NCBI RefSeq assembly: GCF_004359215.1
Contig: NC_090611.1
Location: forward strand, 529,845 to 563,818
Direction: 5' to 3'
DNA from: Bremia lactucae
Lineage: Eukaryota; Oomycota; Peronosporomycetes; Peronosporales; Peronosporaceae
Length of the DNA stretch: 33,974 nucleotides
In this document: positions 10,200 to 19,791 of the stretch, piece by piece
How positions within the stretch are numbered: the first letter of the stretch is position 1
Layout of the letters: the number at the start of each line of letters is the position of its first letter
Position numbers and translations under genes: made by a program
The notes under the pieces: generated by a model
The model's input: the letters and a program-made list of their open reading frames with translations, nothing else
What the model was told of the DNA's origin: nothing
The model's database searches: none

Positions 10200-11300
10200 T
10201 CAACCCCTGAACTCAATCAAATCCTTGTATAAAGGATTTGTCTTAAGTGACTCCCAGGATTGAGTAGTATCTCTCTCAATCCGAGTCTTCACATCGAGGA
10301 CACTTTCGTCCATCAATGAGCTGTTGAGAATTCGTTGGTTCTCTGCAAAAATTACCGCTGACCGTATATCGGTTACGTATTCATCCTCTGTGACGAGTAC
10401 GCAGATCTGCTTGATTCTACTACTATGCAGATCTCTCAAGAACCGCTTGGGTTTAGGGTTGGTAATTGAGTTATCTCCGAAGTAACTTCGGAGGCGCATA
10501 CAGATCAACACTTGACTCGAAAGCGACCAGATTCCCTCAACGTCTTCCGACTGTGATTGCGCTATCACAGTCGGGTCCTCTACGGTCGACTCTCTACTCG
10601 ACCTAAGATCATCGTGTCGTCCATTTTGGACTACCGGTATCTTCCTTGAATGTCGCCCGCTTGGCGTACATTCATGTCTCAATCCACTCGACTTATTCGA
10701 GTGGTGGACCTTCGGCGCTGCCTGTGCATTAGGACAGCCGCCGGCAGCTGACTCCACATGGTGATTAGTATTCACACTGTGATCTGGTGCAGTTGTACTA
10801 ACGACCGTACCACAAGTGAGGCCATCGCACTCACTCGTAGTACATCCACACGCTTGTGGACGCTCCAAGACGTTCATCAGATGGCCATCTGATGAACAAG
10901 TGGCAGGCATCTTTACGGATCGATGCTGCCAGCTGATCCTTGGCTCGTATTTTCTGAGCCAAGGTAAACCTAAGATGACATTAAATTTGTTATCCAAATC
11001 CAGTACGATGTGATTATCATCGTACTGTAAATCTTTATACGTGTAGTGACATTTCACTACGCGTTTCATTACTTTTATCAATGCGCCTGTCGCTAGACGC
11101 ACCGTCATCCTCGTTAGAGGGATGTCGCGCTCAACATATTTGAGCCCACGACCCTCTAGCGACTGGCGACGAATGAAGTTATTCGACGCTCCACAGTCCA
11201 ATAGGGCTCCAAGTGACATATCATTTGTCACTTTTGACTTTTAAGGTGATGAGGGATACCTCATCGCCAGGTGCAGAGACACATAATGATTATGTGTCTG
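10200..11300 (-). pseudogene. Protease and protease-RT linker of element C
   Basis: The longest open frame of C (10200-11231, 343 residues). The active-site block LLDCGASNNFIRRQSLEG is near the N-terminus with the catalytic Asp intact; in D this Asp is Gly. FNVILGLPWLRKYEPRISWQ is the second protease hallmark. The rest is a cysteine-, histidine- and serine-rich linker (CGCTTSECDGLTCGTV, then acidic stretches, MDESVLDVKTRIE) that resembles the D linker almost throughout. It lacks a segment that D has, and then frameshifts into RT. No domain is recognised in the linker. Confidence 0.82.
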
Positions 11301-12398
11301 GAGCAACTTTAGTCAAGAGATTTGCAAATTCTCTTGATGTTGCTGGATCAGTAGGGCGTTGCGCCCCTATTGAGCCCGACCGTTTTTTTAAGGTCCGCCT
11401 CGCTGCTGTGATTTCGCAACAACGTCGGACCCGTGACCGTTGCCCTTTTTGCATTAGGTCCATATTTATGGTCAGTACCTCTCGGTACTGGGCGTGAAGC
11501 ACTACGATTATTAGCATAGTGTCCTAACTTTTGACAGCGATTGCATTTTTCTGCAATCGCTTGTTGTTTGAAAAGCGAGGTCTCTCGCTTTCGATGTAAG
11601 AGAGGTCCATGTGCTCTGGACTTCCTAAATCGTGTCGTCATGGAGGACGATACGATGACGAACTAGCTTAAGCCTGTCTCAAGCTTAAAATCCTTCTATT
11701 CCGCAACGGATGTTGCTTCTTGAAGCGTATCCAGTCCCAAGCGGAACAGGTGGGTCTTTACGGGACCATCCGTAAGACCTTGCATGAACACCGTAATCAA
11801 CGTGTGTTCTTGGACTATGTTATTTGTTATACAACTCGCTAAGAGTCGTATGTGCTGAAAATATGCGTGAACATCACGCTTGCCTTGCTTAAGTTTCAGA
11901 AGCTCTGAACGAGCTCTGAACTCAGCCCTTGGCGGTTCAAACGTCTGTTTGAGCCGGGCTTTAAAAGCCTATAGCGACCCAAAGACGTATGGGTCGCGCA
12001 ACGTAAGGCTCAATGCCCAAGTTTTGGAGCGACCTGCCTAATCTGATTGAGCGAATGCGACTTGCATTTGCTCGTCGACGATGTGACGTGCCCTTAATGC
12101 ATCGTCCAACTCGACAAACCATCTCAAGAGAGAGTCTTCTTCGACTCCCCTATACTTAGAGATGTCAATCTTTCAGGTTTCCGGACGACGCGTGTGCGTC
12201 ATCCCAGGTACAGGGTTCTGTACTTGTTGTAACCTCAACAATTCTGCCTGTTGAGAGCCTTGCGGATTAAGCAAGGCTACCTTCTCCTTCGCCTCGTCAT
12301 GTTCATGTGTATGAACTTGGCGATGATAAATAGAGGGCATCTTTGTCAAAATCGGACAGCATGGCCAAGATGGCATCGTTCCCTACGGTCGAACTCAT
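11301..12398 (-). pseudogene. gag: gag of element C
   Basis: A start codon at 12398-12396 opens MSSTVGNDAILAML, about 80 bases inside the LTR end. After a frameshift near 12310, HEHDEAKEKVALLNPQGSQQ follows (12173-12376). The capsid part (11650-12170) reads in one frame with a few stops: LLRWFVELDDALRARHIV, FRARSELLKLKQGKRDVHAY, ITVFMQGLTDGPVKTHLFRL. That is the Retrotrans_gag pattern. The knuckle at 11348-11641 is CNRCQKLGHYANNRSA, with the last zinc-binding Cys replaced by Arg; D keeps it. A basic tail follows. Confidence 0.82.
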
Positions 12399-12462
12399 TC
12401 GTTTGACCGCACTCCTTTCTATGTCACTTAGAAAGGAGTAGCTATCACGCGAAACGGACGAA

Positions 12463-12478
12463 CTACAAAGTGCTACCA
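12463..12478 (-). other. Primer binding site of element C
   Basis: Minus-strand TGGTAGCACTTTGTAG begins two bases after the 5' LTR end TACA. It shares TGGTAGCAC with family 1 and matches D (29655-29670). Confidence 0.65.
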
Positions 12479-12480
12479 GG

Positions 12481-12918
12481 TGTAACGGAGCACTACTGAC
12501 TTGTACTGTTTCAATAAAAGTCCACTTCGCACTGCCTCGGTGCGAGTGGTGCCTCACGTCAGTTCACGCACCTAGTACGTGCAAAGGAAGACTCTCTTTA
12601 TAGCACTTGCTTAAAAGAGGTTGATAAAACCGTATTTAATATAATTAAGTTCTTCTGCTTCTGTCTATTAAGTACTAAATTAATTTTAAACTAATACAAA
12701 ACATGTAATGAAGTCTTATCTGTCTTTTTCTTTTGCGTGCGTCCAGCGCTGACTGGACCGCGGAGAAAGTAGATATAATGGTGTATATCTACCAATAGAT
12801 AAGCTTTTAGGAAATTACCACGTAAAGATATATTCTCCAAATATTCTCTACCTTTTAGATAATATACAATTAACAACCTTAAAGTGTTAATTTTCTTGTA
12901 ACGATACACCCCGTTACA
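12481..12918 (-). repeat. 5' LTR of element C
   Basis: 438 bp with ends TGTAACGGGGTGTATCG ... GCTCCGTTACA. It matches the D LTR at 29673-30113 and the truncated LTR at 6546-6954. Right flank CGTGT (12919-12923) would be the target duplication; the partner copy is outside the window. Confidence 0.85.
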
Positions 12919-13357
12919 CGTGTAGATCGGTTGATTCAAACTAAAATCAACCAATTAAAAGAATCACTGTCTTATCGCGTCAATATTACCAAAATTGGTA
13001 ATATTGGAACTGTTAAGTCGAATTTGATAAAAGACCAAAAAATCTATTGATTTTCTCTTAAAGGAAATCGTATTTATTATTCCTCTTACCGAAAATAATA
13101 TTTATGAAACGGAAACACCATTACAATGTACTTACAGGGCTTTTTAAATATGACCTGAATGCCTTTAAGAAATTACCCCGTATTCACCTAACATATGCTC
13201 CAGCGCAATTAACAAATTGACGAAATTGACAACCAGAAATAATTCGGAGTGTACTACTTCAATAGCTTTTAAATGTCAAGTAAAATTTGACGCTTACAGA
13301 TTTAATTAATACATCAACATTAAATTACGTAGCATCATTGTTGTTTGTATTATCCTT
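12919..13357. other. AT-rich spacer, no gene seen
   Basis: Between the C 5' LTR and the effector-like gene, downstream of that gene. Low-complexity AT-rich DNA with no convincing ORF or repeat family. It must hold the 3' untranslated region and polyadenylation signal of the minus-strand gene, which I cannot place exactly. Confidence 0.6.
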
Positions 13358-13783
13358 TTAGTTGTCATCTGTATTGAGCTTTTCCATGCCATTTTCAAGA
13401 TCTATTCTCTTTCTTGCATCGGCTCTTTTTCTTCTTTTTGCTGCCATTGTTTTTTCAACTGGGTCTATCTCTCTTTTTACAGTCTCTGATTTGCTTGTAG
13501 CTCCTTTTGCGGTTGAAGCTGTATCAGTAATCTCTTTCGCGGCTTCTTGGAACAACTTCTCGTCTTCTTTGGAGAATTTGAATAGTTTGGAGCTGGAAAA
13601 CATTCTCTCCTCAGATTTCGCAGATTTGCGCAGTTCTCCAGCTTTCAGGTATCTAGCAACTGGCGCGACTGGGATTGTGTCACGCATTTCCTGCTCTATA
13701 TTAGCGGCTACGAGGAAAGCACTCGAATCTCCGAGGGAAATCGCAGACACAAAAATACTGCTAATCAGGAGCATACGCACCAT
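13358..13783 (-). CDS. Candidate secreted RXLR-like effector (RYLK...EER) with nuclear-localisation-like motif
   Basis: An intact 141-residue frame from ATG 13783-13781. Residues 1-22 look like a signal peptide: MVRM, hydrophobic LLISSIFVSAISL, small residues SSA before the likely cut. RYLK at 44-47 stands where RXLR is expected, and SEER at 57-60 is the companion EER motif; in oomycete effectors this leader goes with secretion and host-cell targeting. The rest is charged and helical (KFSKEDEKLFQEAAKEITD), with no clear WY fold. AAKRRKRADARKRI at 114-127 resembles a bipartite nuclear signal. A longer frame reaches 13882, but the extra 33 residues would bury the signal peptide and start upstream of a likely initiator element. 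There are no frameshifts, unlike all neighbours. RYLK is a degenerate RXLR. Function unknown. Confidence 0.75.
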   Translation of the reverse strand: MVRMLLISSIFVSAISLGDSSAFLVAANIEQEMRDTIPVAPVARYLKAGELRKSAKSEERMFSSSKLFKFSKEDEKLFQEAAKEITDTASTAKGATSKSETVKREIDPVEKTMAAKRRKRADARKRIDLENGMEKLNTDDN

Positions 13784-13828
13784 GTCGCTCGTTGAAATAA
13801 GAAAGAAAGAGATCTTACTGAGACGGAA

Positions 13829-13843
13829 GCAAAATGATAATGA
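13829..13843 (-). promoter_or_regulatory. Oomycete initiator-like element upstream of the effector gene
   Basis: Minus-strand TCATTATCATTTTGC fits the oomycete initiator consensus as I recall it (YCAYTYYNMWTTTNY) at 14 of 15 positions, the sixth base being A rather than a pyrimidine. It lies 46-60 bases upstream of the ATG at 13783, a normal 5' leader length in oomycetes, and is followed by a pyrimidine-rich run (TCTCTTTCTTTCTTATTTC). Transcription starting here would exclude the longer ORF from 13882. Confidence 0.5.
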
Positions 13844-13883
13844 CTCGCTCCAATTAAAACTGTAGCGGTCTCTTGAAAACAAA

Positions 13884-15497
13884 AATTAAAATTAGACGAG
13901 TCATGCAATCGATTGCCACCAATGAAGTGGTGGTAGCCTTGTCGCAGTAGACCTAATGCGAAAAAGATTAGATTTTTTATGCAAGTTGTAAGGGATAGTG
14001 ACGCTAACAATAGCAAGTATGAGCTAATATAACGAGACTTTCGAAAAACTCCGATCAGGTGGAAGATCCAATACCATTTATCTTGCTTGAAATAGAATGG
14101 GGGACCTGACTGTGCGGTGACCATAGGCTTTGTTAGTTTGCAGTGGCTATCGGGCAATAAATATCTTATGATAGATAAAGAGTAGACATGACAGTCCTGT
14201 TTATCATACAAGAATGTCACTGTTTAGCAATTTGTGCCTCCCCCAACCGAAGTTTCTTAAAAAAAGAACGAGCGGATAACGTGATGCGCTGGCATGCGCG
14301 AATCCACTTTTATGGACAAGACGTGAGCGGGACGACATCCTCCCGTTCCTGGACGGAGATAAAGCCTTTTAGCGTAGGACACGTGGAAATCTTGACTTTT
14401 TCGTTGCGACAAATAGAGCCGGCATCTGATTCATATAAATATGATGGCTTCTTTTTGCACGAAAATTAACGACACGTTTGCTTAACAAATAAGACAAAGC
14501 ACAACATATTGAATATTTTGCAGCCAATATCACGTGCTTAGGTATTTAATAGACTCATTGCGCCATTAAGATATAAAGTAATGTCATATCGAACCATTGT
14601 ACAAGCTCAACAATTGCTGTGGTCACAATATCGGAAGCAAGCCGACAACTAATCGAGATGCCGTAAAAAAAACTTCCAGCAACTTTCTTGGACTGTTCGG
14701 AAATGGATGCGACATTCATGCGTTATTTCGCATCGCAAGCATTGAGCTGGAAAAAAGTTCAGATTAATTAAGACCATGTTTTTACCACCAGCTGCAGAAA
14801 CGAAATTTCAAATATATACATCACGCTCATCGATAATTGAAATCATCTGGAAGAGAAAATTGGGTATTCATGCGACGATTGAGCGACCAGATGACTTAAC
14901 ACCATGCGACAACACCAAAATATAGTTAGCCCCGGGAGTGATGACACAGCCATTTTAAAAAGTTGCGTTTTAACCAATATTGTGTCGACACACGCTTCAC
15001 CACGAGAAATCAAAGCTCCATATATCCTTTTGCAAGGCAAACGATATTTTTACTTGCGCGTAAAGCATGAGATGCAGTTTTGAGGACAAGAAGTATCCTA
15101 TAATAGCGTCATTGATATTGGAGATCCGCAAGGGAATTTTAGATTTATATGCCCGATAAACAATTTAGGCAACAATAAAAGTATTATTTTGTCCCCAATG
15201 ATGCAGCAAATGAAGTGCAAGCCACTAAGTAGGAGTGAAGTATGAAAGTAGAATACCTTCACTCGTCTTTTTGGATCCTTTTGACAAATGATGTGGCTAG
15301 ATTAAAACTAGACACTGTTTTATTCACGTTCGACTAGGGAAATATATTTAAACCAAATGTAATTAAATATAAACTTTATCCAATGATTGGATGCCATCTG
15401 TAGATGTGTATTCCTGCATGGCGAGCTTACTTTTTTAAATCGCAGATGATGTCTTGATCCCCTTAAATGCGAAAGCACATTAAGACACAAGGGTGGG
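13884..15497. other. Non-LTR-element spacer with no supported gene
   Basis: Upstream of the effector-like gene. Several short frames exist on both strands (13765-14220 minus, 14188-14469 plus, 14843-15040 minus), but none shows a domain or a second copy in the window. An imperfect hairpin GAGTGAAGTAT ... ATACCTTCACTC lies at about 15233-15266. The stretch ends at the G LTR (15498). Confidence 0.5.
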
Positions 15498-16238
15498 TGT
15501 AGACAGGTGCTACTATAGCAGCCACGCTCTACTTACGCACACACCTTTAGGCACAGTGAGAAGGCGGTTTGACCGTCTTCTCACACGTGCAGTGAGATTG
15601 TTGGTGGGCCCCTAAGCGACCTCACCCAACGAGCTAAGTACTTTAGTACAAGTGTCGTCACGGAAGCGGTAATCCGTCTTCACGTGCGCACTTCTTAAGT
15701 TGAAAGTTGTAGGTGGGCAAGTCTTTATGGGGGCACGCTCTACTTAAGCACACACCCTAGCGCAGCGGAGAAGCTGTTTGACCGTCTAATTTCGTGTGCC
15801 GTGAGGTAATTGTGGTGGGCGCCTTAGCGACCTCATCCAACGCACTAGGTACTCTGGTAAACGTGTCGTCACGGGAGCGGTGATTCGACTCCTCGTGCGC
15901 ACTTGATAAGTAGAAAGTAGTTTGAGACCGATTTAAATATAATCGCATTAAATATAAATTCCAATTTTTACCAAATTGAACTGTCATCTCTATTGATTAC
16001 ACTAATATGTTTTGCGAGCGTATCTCTATATATCTCGCGTAACGGATGACGCTAGGCGACATCCCTCCTAATGTGAATGCACCTATGTGCATCACATACA
16101 CAAGGGTTGGTCACAAATGTGAACCACACTCAAGTGGTGGGTCTAATTACTTTATTTAAGAAATTGACCATCCCCTTGAGTACACCAAGTGTATTTAACG
16201 GGGACTGTGTAACATTAGGGCAACTTTAGCCAGTTACA
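15498..16238 (-). repeat. 3' LTR of element G
   Basis: About 741 bp, starting TGTAACTGGCTAAAG at 16238 and ending CTGTCTACA at 15498 on the minus strand. It is longer than its relative at 30114-30606 partly because of an internal 211-bp tandem duplication. The polypurine tract lies immediately before its start. Flanking GTGGG (15493-15497) is the candidate target duplication. Confidence 0.75.
15523..15925. repeat. 211-bp tandem duplication inside the G LTR
   Basis: Two diverged copies, 15523-15733 and 15734 to about 15925. Both begin CACGCTCTACTTA and share GCACACACC, GTTTGACCGTCT, GCGACCTCA, GTCGTCACGG-AGCGGT and GTGCGCACTT. The E LTR has only one copy. Confidence 0.8.
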
Positions 16239-16252
16239 CTATCCACTCCCTT
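16239..16252 (-). other. Polypurine tract of element G
   Basis: Minus-strand AAGGGAGTGGATAG directly before the LTR start TGTAAC at 16238, similar to AAGGGAGGGGTGA in family 2. Confidence 0.65.
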
Positions 16253-16340
16253 AAAGAACGAAGTTACATTTTAAACTTCGATAAAGTGGAAGGAAGAACT
16301 ATGCTGCTTGACGCGCCGCTAAGTCTCTGATTCACTCTAG

Positions 16341-17335
16341 CGACCTCTGTTTTCATACACGGCGCCAAAGGTGCCACCTACATGGGCAACGTTGGAGGGT
16401 CGTCTGCGAAGACGCCCACTAACTCTTGCATTTAGCGCGCGCGCCGCGTTAACACGCCCTGCAGCGTCCAATGCCTTAGCTGAAACGCCGACCGCTACTG
16501 CTGCTGTCGCGTTAACGGGGCTTAAGGATTCATCCCACTTAATCAGTGAGGATGTTGATCCGTCGCTCATTGTCGACTACAATGAGTCGAGACCGTTGCC
16601 GTCACCTCAAAGTAATGATGCGGACAAGGATCTCACGAGGAAGGATGATGGCACATTATTGCCCATCCAAACTTCTATCATTGCTCATAACATGGAGACA
16701 GCAACACTTACGAATGCTGTCTCGTCGTCTGCGCTGGATAGCGCAGCGACGGTTATTGCGAGCGCTGCCCATAAAGGCGCAGCCGCTTCTCCGTTGGGTA
16801 AAACCACACCGTCTTTTGCTCAGACCATTATCCATAATGGTTCTGACATAGAGGATTCTGAGCGTAACGCTCCGCCGACGACGCGTGAATGTGCTTAGTC
16901 GCTGTCACAAGCCAGCCGTATTAAACGTGGCTGTGTGACGGGTGGCATATCACTTATGCTCCCTCTCTCTGAATGGCCTCGTGTAAACGGGACAATAGCG
17001 TCGCTCAAAAAACGCGCTTTTCTAAATGCTCAAAACTATTATGGTGTCATTAAATTATGGAAGACCCGGTCGTGTTGCGTTTAAATGAAACGCCCGACCA
17101 ATACGAGGCGAAATTCTTGCGCCGCATTCATCCGCATTCCGATGCGATGATACAGCGGTCGCAGCGAATTAATATCGCCCGCTTGCGTGTGAAAGAAATC
17201 ATGGGCGGTACTGTACCCCCTGTTTCTTCTCACTACGCTACTTCTGCTAGTCCATTTGAGACTAGCGAAGAGGCCTCAGCTGGTGCTCCTTTTCATAGGC
17301 AGTCACCAAGTAAATTCACCGTCTCCCTCATCTGA
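16341..17335 (+). pseudogene. Antisense ORF in the 3' region of element G (family 3)
   Basis: Plus-strand frame between the 3' LTR and the integrase of the minus-strand element G. It is open at 16341-16895 without a clear ATG at its start. The composition is alanine-, serine- and threonine-rich with acidic patches (LISEDVDPSLIVDYNESRP, NGSDIEDSE). One TAG at 16896 is followed in the same frame by SRIKRGCVTGGISLMLP and LKKRAFLNAQNYYGVIKLW. It then shifts to 17057-17335 (TPDQYEAKFLRRIHPHSDAM, QRSQRINIARLRVKEIMGG). No known domain and no clear sequence match to the family 1 or 2 antisense frames, but the position and the acidic Ala/Ser-rich character are like C (7074-7860). Confidence 0.4.
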
Positions 17336-17344
17336 TCGCCGCTA

Positions 17345-17866
17345 GACTCACAGTCGGCGTCACCATCGTCTTCTTCGACGAATGGGGGTATGAGGCTCAT
17401 TTGAGTCTACATACCGTTTCAGACGACCCACTTAAAATACGGCGCGTCTTTATATACGAGGGAAGGGTGAGCCTATAATTTGAGTCACCAACCTCTATTA
17501 CCACCTTAAAGGGCCCAATGAAACGGTGCAACAACTTCGTAGTACCTCCAGGTAGTACAAAAATTGCATTTTTAGGTAGGGTAGCAATACTTAATAGTAC
17601 TTTTTCACCCACTTTAAAGCGTTCGTTAATTTTGAGACCATTTCGGTCAGCATATTCTTTTTGCTTGTCCTGTGCGCTTGCCATCTCGTCACGGACTTTT
17701 CGTGTGATGGCTAATCGCTTAATCAAAAAGCGTTGAGCCTCGCTCACGCTTTTAGCATCAAACTCGCCTATGATACCGCCGAGAGGTCGGTCATAGGACG
17801 TAGTTTTATTGACCACTGCTAAACTGGCAGGGTCACTAGGGAAAGTTCATGTCTTTAAGCTGATAG
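17345..17866 (-). pseudogene. Integrase C-terminal region of element G
   Basis: Open minus frame 17397-17816 with ITRKVRDEMASAQDKQKEYA, GEKVLLSIATLPKN, then HRFIGPFKVVIEVGDSNYRL, the GPF-type C-terminal integrase module of gypsy elements. After a one-base frame change the end reads GRLKRYVDSNEPHTP and an arginine run, stopping near 17345. There is no chromodomain after it, unlike families 1 and 2. The frame extends upstream (FPSDPASLAVVNKTTSYDRP) to a stop near 17860 and is cut by element B at 17867. Confidence 0.8.
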
Positions 17867-18351
17867 TGTAATGGGGCACACATCGGTTGGAGAACCGTTG
17901 TTGTGGTACATTTACTAAATGGGTAAAATACCCTTTATCTAATTTTAAAATAGTTAGTTGCTTAAATCCCATTAAATATGGGCAATAATTATGTGGTCGC
18001 CGCCAGATATAAATCTGGGGCCGAAATCTATTTTAAATTAGCTAGGGTAAGGTTTTTAGATTTAAATAATTAAATAAAGTGCAGTTCCTCATTGATCTTA
18101 AAGCGTTAAGTGCCTTCCTAAGGCTTGCGCATTGATTTGTAAGAGATAGAAGCCTTTCTAAGGTATATCCTCTTGGGCACTAGTTGCCACTTGGCTTTAC
18201 GAACCCCTGAATCCCTTGAACTAGGATTCCTTAAGCTTTAATAGCATGTACGACTCCCAGAGTTGTTAAACCCATAAGCTCAATAGAACTAAGTGACTCT
18301 CTGAGTCTGAGAGTCTTTCTCTGACTTTAGGAGCGTGATAGCTCCGCTACA
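17867..18351 (+). repeat. 5' LTR of element B
   Basis: About 485 bp, TGTAATGGGGCACACATCGG ... TAGCTCCGCTACA, matching the A LTR (6064-6545). Followed by CC and the primer binding site. Confidence 0.85.
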
Positions 18352-18353
18352 CC

Positions 18354-18369
18354 TGGTAGCACTCGTAGT
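18354..18369 (+). other. Primer binding site of element B
   Basis: TGGTAGCACTCGTAGT, identical to that of A, two bases after the LTR end. Confidence 0.65.
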
Positions 18370-18411
18370 CAACCTACGCCTGAGTCTTTACAAGACTTAT
18401 TTTTTACGACA

Positions 18412-19500
18412 GTGAAAGAGGTTCCAGAATTGTCAGAAGCGCAACGCGCCGCTTATGACAAGCTCAAAATCTTATTCGGGCTTGAGCACGTGGAATTTAT
18501 TATTTCCCAGGGACCAGAGGTCCTGCATGCAAGGCTTGAAGCTTTCATGCGGTACAAAGCCTCCCTGATCGGTCAGGTACAGGACCCTTTAGCGGCATCT
18601 ATGCCTACCCGGTACATCTCCGTACCTGACTCAGAGCCGAGGGCTCGCCCTCTAACTGTAAATGTAAAAAAAAATGAGGGAAAAGAGGGAGAAAATCTCC
18701 CTTTTTGAATTGAGCAAATGGAAATGTCCATTGATTACGTCTTGTTCTTACCAGAAAGGCAAATGTGGCTATGGCCATGTCCAAACTTGGAGGTAGAGCC
18801 ATAGAGTGGGCATTAATGTGCAGCACATCCATAAACGACGCTTTCCCCTCATGGGATTCGCTGAAACAGCAAGTGACCAGCATGTTTGCACCGCCTGATC
18901 AGGCTTTTTGCATGCGAGCACGACTCCTAGCGACTCGGCAGGGTAAAAGAACCCTGGGGGTCTTTGTCCAGGAGTTGAGAACTCTCATTGCATCTATGCA
19001 TCAAGACCCGGTGCAAGAGGCAATTGTAGTGACCTTTTTTATGGGGGGTCTCAATGAAGGCATTGCCCGGACGGAATTGTTCCGATCTCATCCGGCTACG
19101 TTCGAAGAGGCAGTTGCCATAGCGCTACGCGCCGACTTTGACTTTAAGTCTGCCCGCGTTAGCACGCCTGTTTACCGAACAAGCTCTTCGAGCACATGGG
19201 TTCCGTCTAATAGAGCGGAACCTATGTTTATAAGCCTCGTTGAGGAAGGAGAAGAGGCTCTTCAAGCTGTGGAACAGCATAAGACCATCCGTAGATGTTA
19301 TGTGCGCGAATGCACGAAACATTTACGCCCTGCCTGCCCACTTCGAAATTTGCGTAAAGCCCGAAAGAGCTCCAACTCCGACCTATACCAGAGATCTGGT
19401 ACGGTGCGGGGAAACGTCGATACCCAGTAGATGCGGGGCGCCCTTCTGGGGAAGACCTAGGCTCGGTTAAACCTCAAGGAGGTGAGAATAAATAGAACCT
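18412..19500 (+). pseudogene. gag: gag of element B
   Basis: Structural protein. The first piece, 18412-18708, starts at GTG where A has ATG and reads [16 protein letters not shown] ... [15 protein letters not shown] stop and frameshift follow. The second piece, 18765-19430, carries the capsid (GRAIEWALMCSTSINDAF, FCMRARLLATRQGKRTLGVF, VVTFFMGGLNEGIARTELF) and a basic tail. This is the standard Retrotrans_gag pattern. The zinc knuckle reads CYVRECTKHLRPAC, so the C-x2-C pair is damaged, whereas A keeps CYTCGSTKH. The reading frame ends near 19430, just before protease. Confidence 0.83.
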
Positions 19501-19791
19501 TGCCCCAATTAGCTTGGTGCTCATTTCGATTGTAAAGGGCTTTGGTAAGCCGTGGTCAATTTTAATTGACTCAGGAGTGTCTTGCAATTATGCTCGACGC
19601 CTTTCTATTGAGGGAAATCAACAATACGTGGAGGTACTTAGAGCGCATGGAGATAATACAATAACACTGTTTGCTTAGGGACAGGGACTCGGGTCACTGT
19701 TCCCAAAGTTCCATTGAACTTAGGTATAAAGTTTCTGGACTTTGACAGTATGGAACGCTGTCTCGTCCTTGATTTGGATTCGAGATATGAT

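Larger units (their letters stand above)
6546..12918 (-). mobile_element. Element C: Ty3/gypsy chromovirus (family 2), internally deleted
   Basis: Minus-strand element with a 5' LTR (12481-12918), primer binding site, gag, protease, RT, the end of integrase, a chromodomain, a long 3' region, a polypurine tract (6955-6967) and a 3' LTR (6546-6954) that is truncated by insertion of A. Most of RNase H and the integrase core are missing between about 9070 and the integrase tail, judged by comparison with D. The two LTRs differ at many positions by eye, so C is old, or else the ends come from different copies. Confidence 0.85.
15498..17866 (-). mobile_element. Element G: 3' end of a family 3 Ty3/gypsy element, cut by element B
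   Basis: Minus-strand remnant consisting of the end of integrase (17345-17866), a 3' region with a plus-strand ORF, a polypurine tract (16239-16252) and a 3' LTR (15498-16238). It stops at 17866, where the B LTR begins. Its LTR is homologous, in inverted orientation, to the LTR that starts element E (30114-30606), so G and E belong to one family. No upstream half of G is found right of B. Confidence 0.8.

Noticed and set aside
13362..13865. 167-residue plus-strand frame opposite the effector gene
   Set aside because: It is the complement of an intact gene; a hydrophobic, Ser/Phe/Leu-rich translation is expected opposite a Lys/Glu/Ser-rich one. No initiator or homology supports it.
13765..14220. 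151-residue minus-strand frame upstream of the effector gene
   Set aside because: It overlaps the effector start and its likely promoter, has mixed composition and no second copy or domain.
14188..14469. 93-residue plus-strand frame in the central spacer
   Set aside because: No signal peptide, domain or repeat match; length is within chance for this base composition.
14843..15040. 65-residue minus-strand frame
   Set aside because: Short, without domain or supporting signals.
15225..15275. Imperfect hairpin GAGTGAAGTAT/ATACCTTCACTC as a small transposon end or array unit
   Set aside because: Single occurrence, one mismatch, no flanking duplication or neighbouring repeats; no CRISPR-like spacing anywhere in the window.
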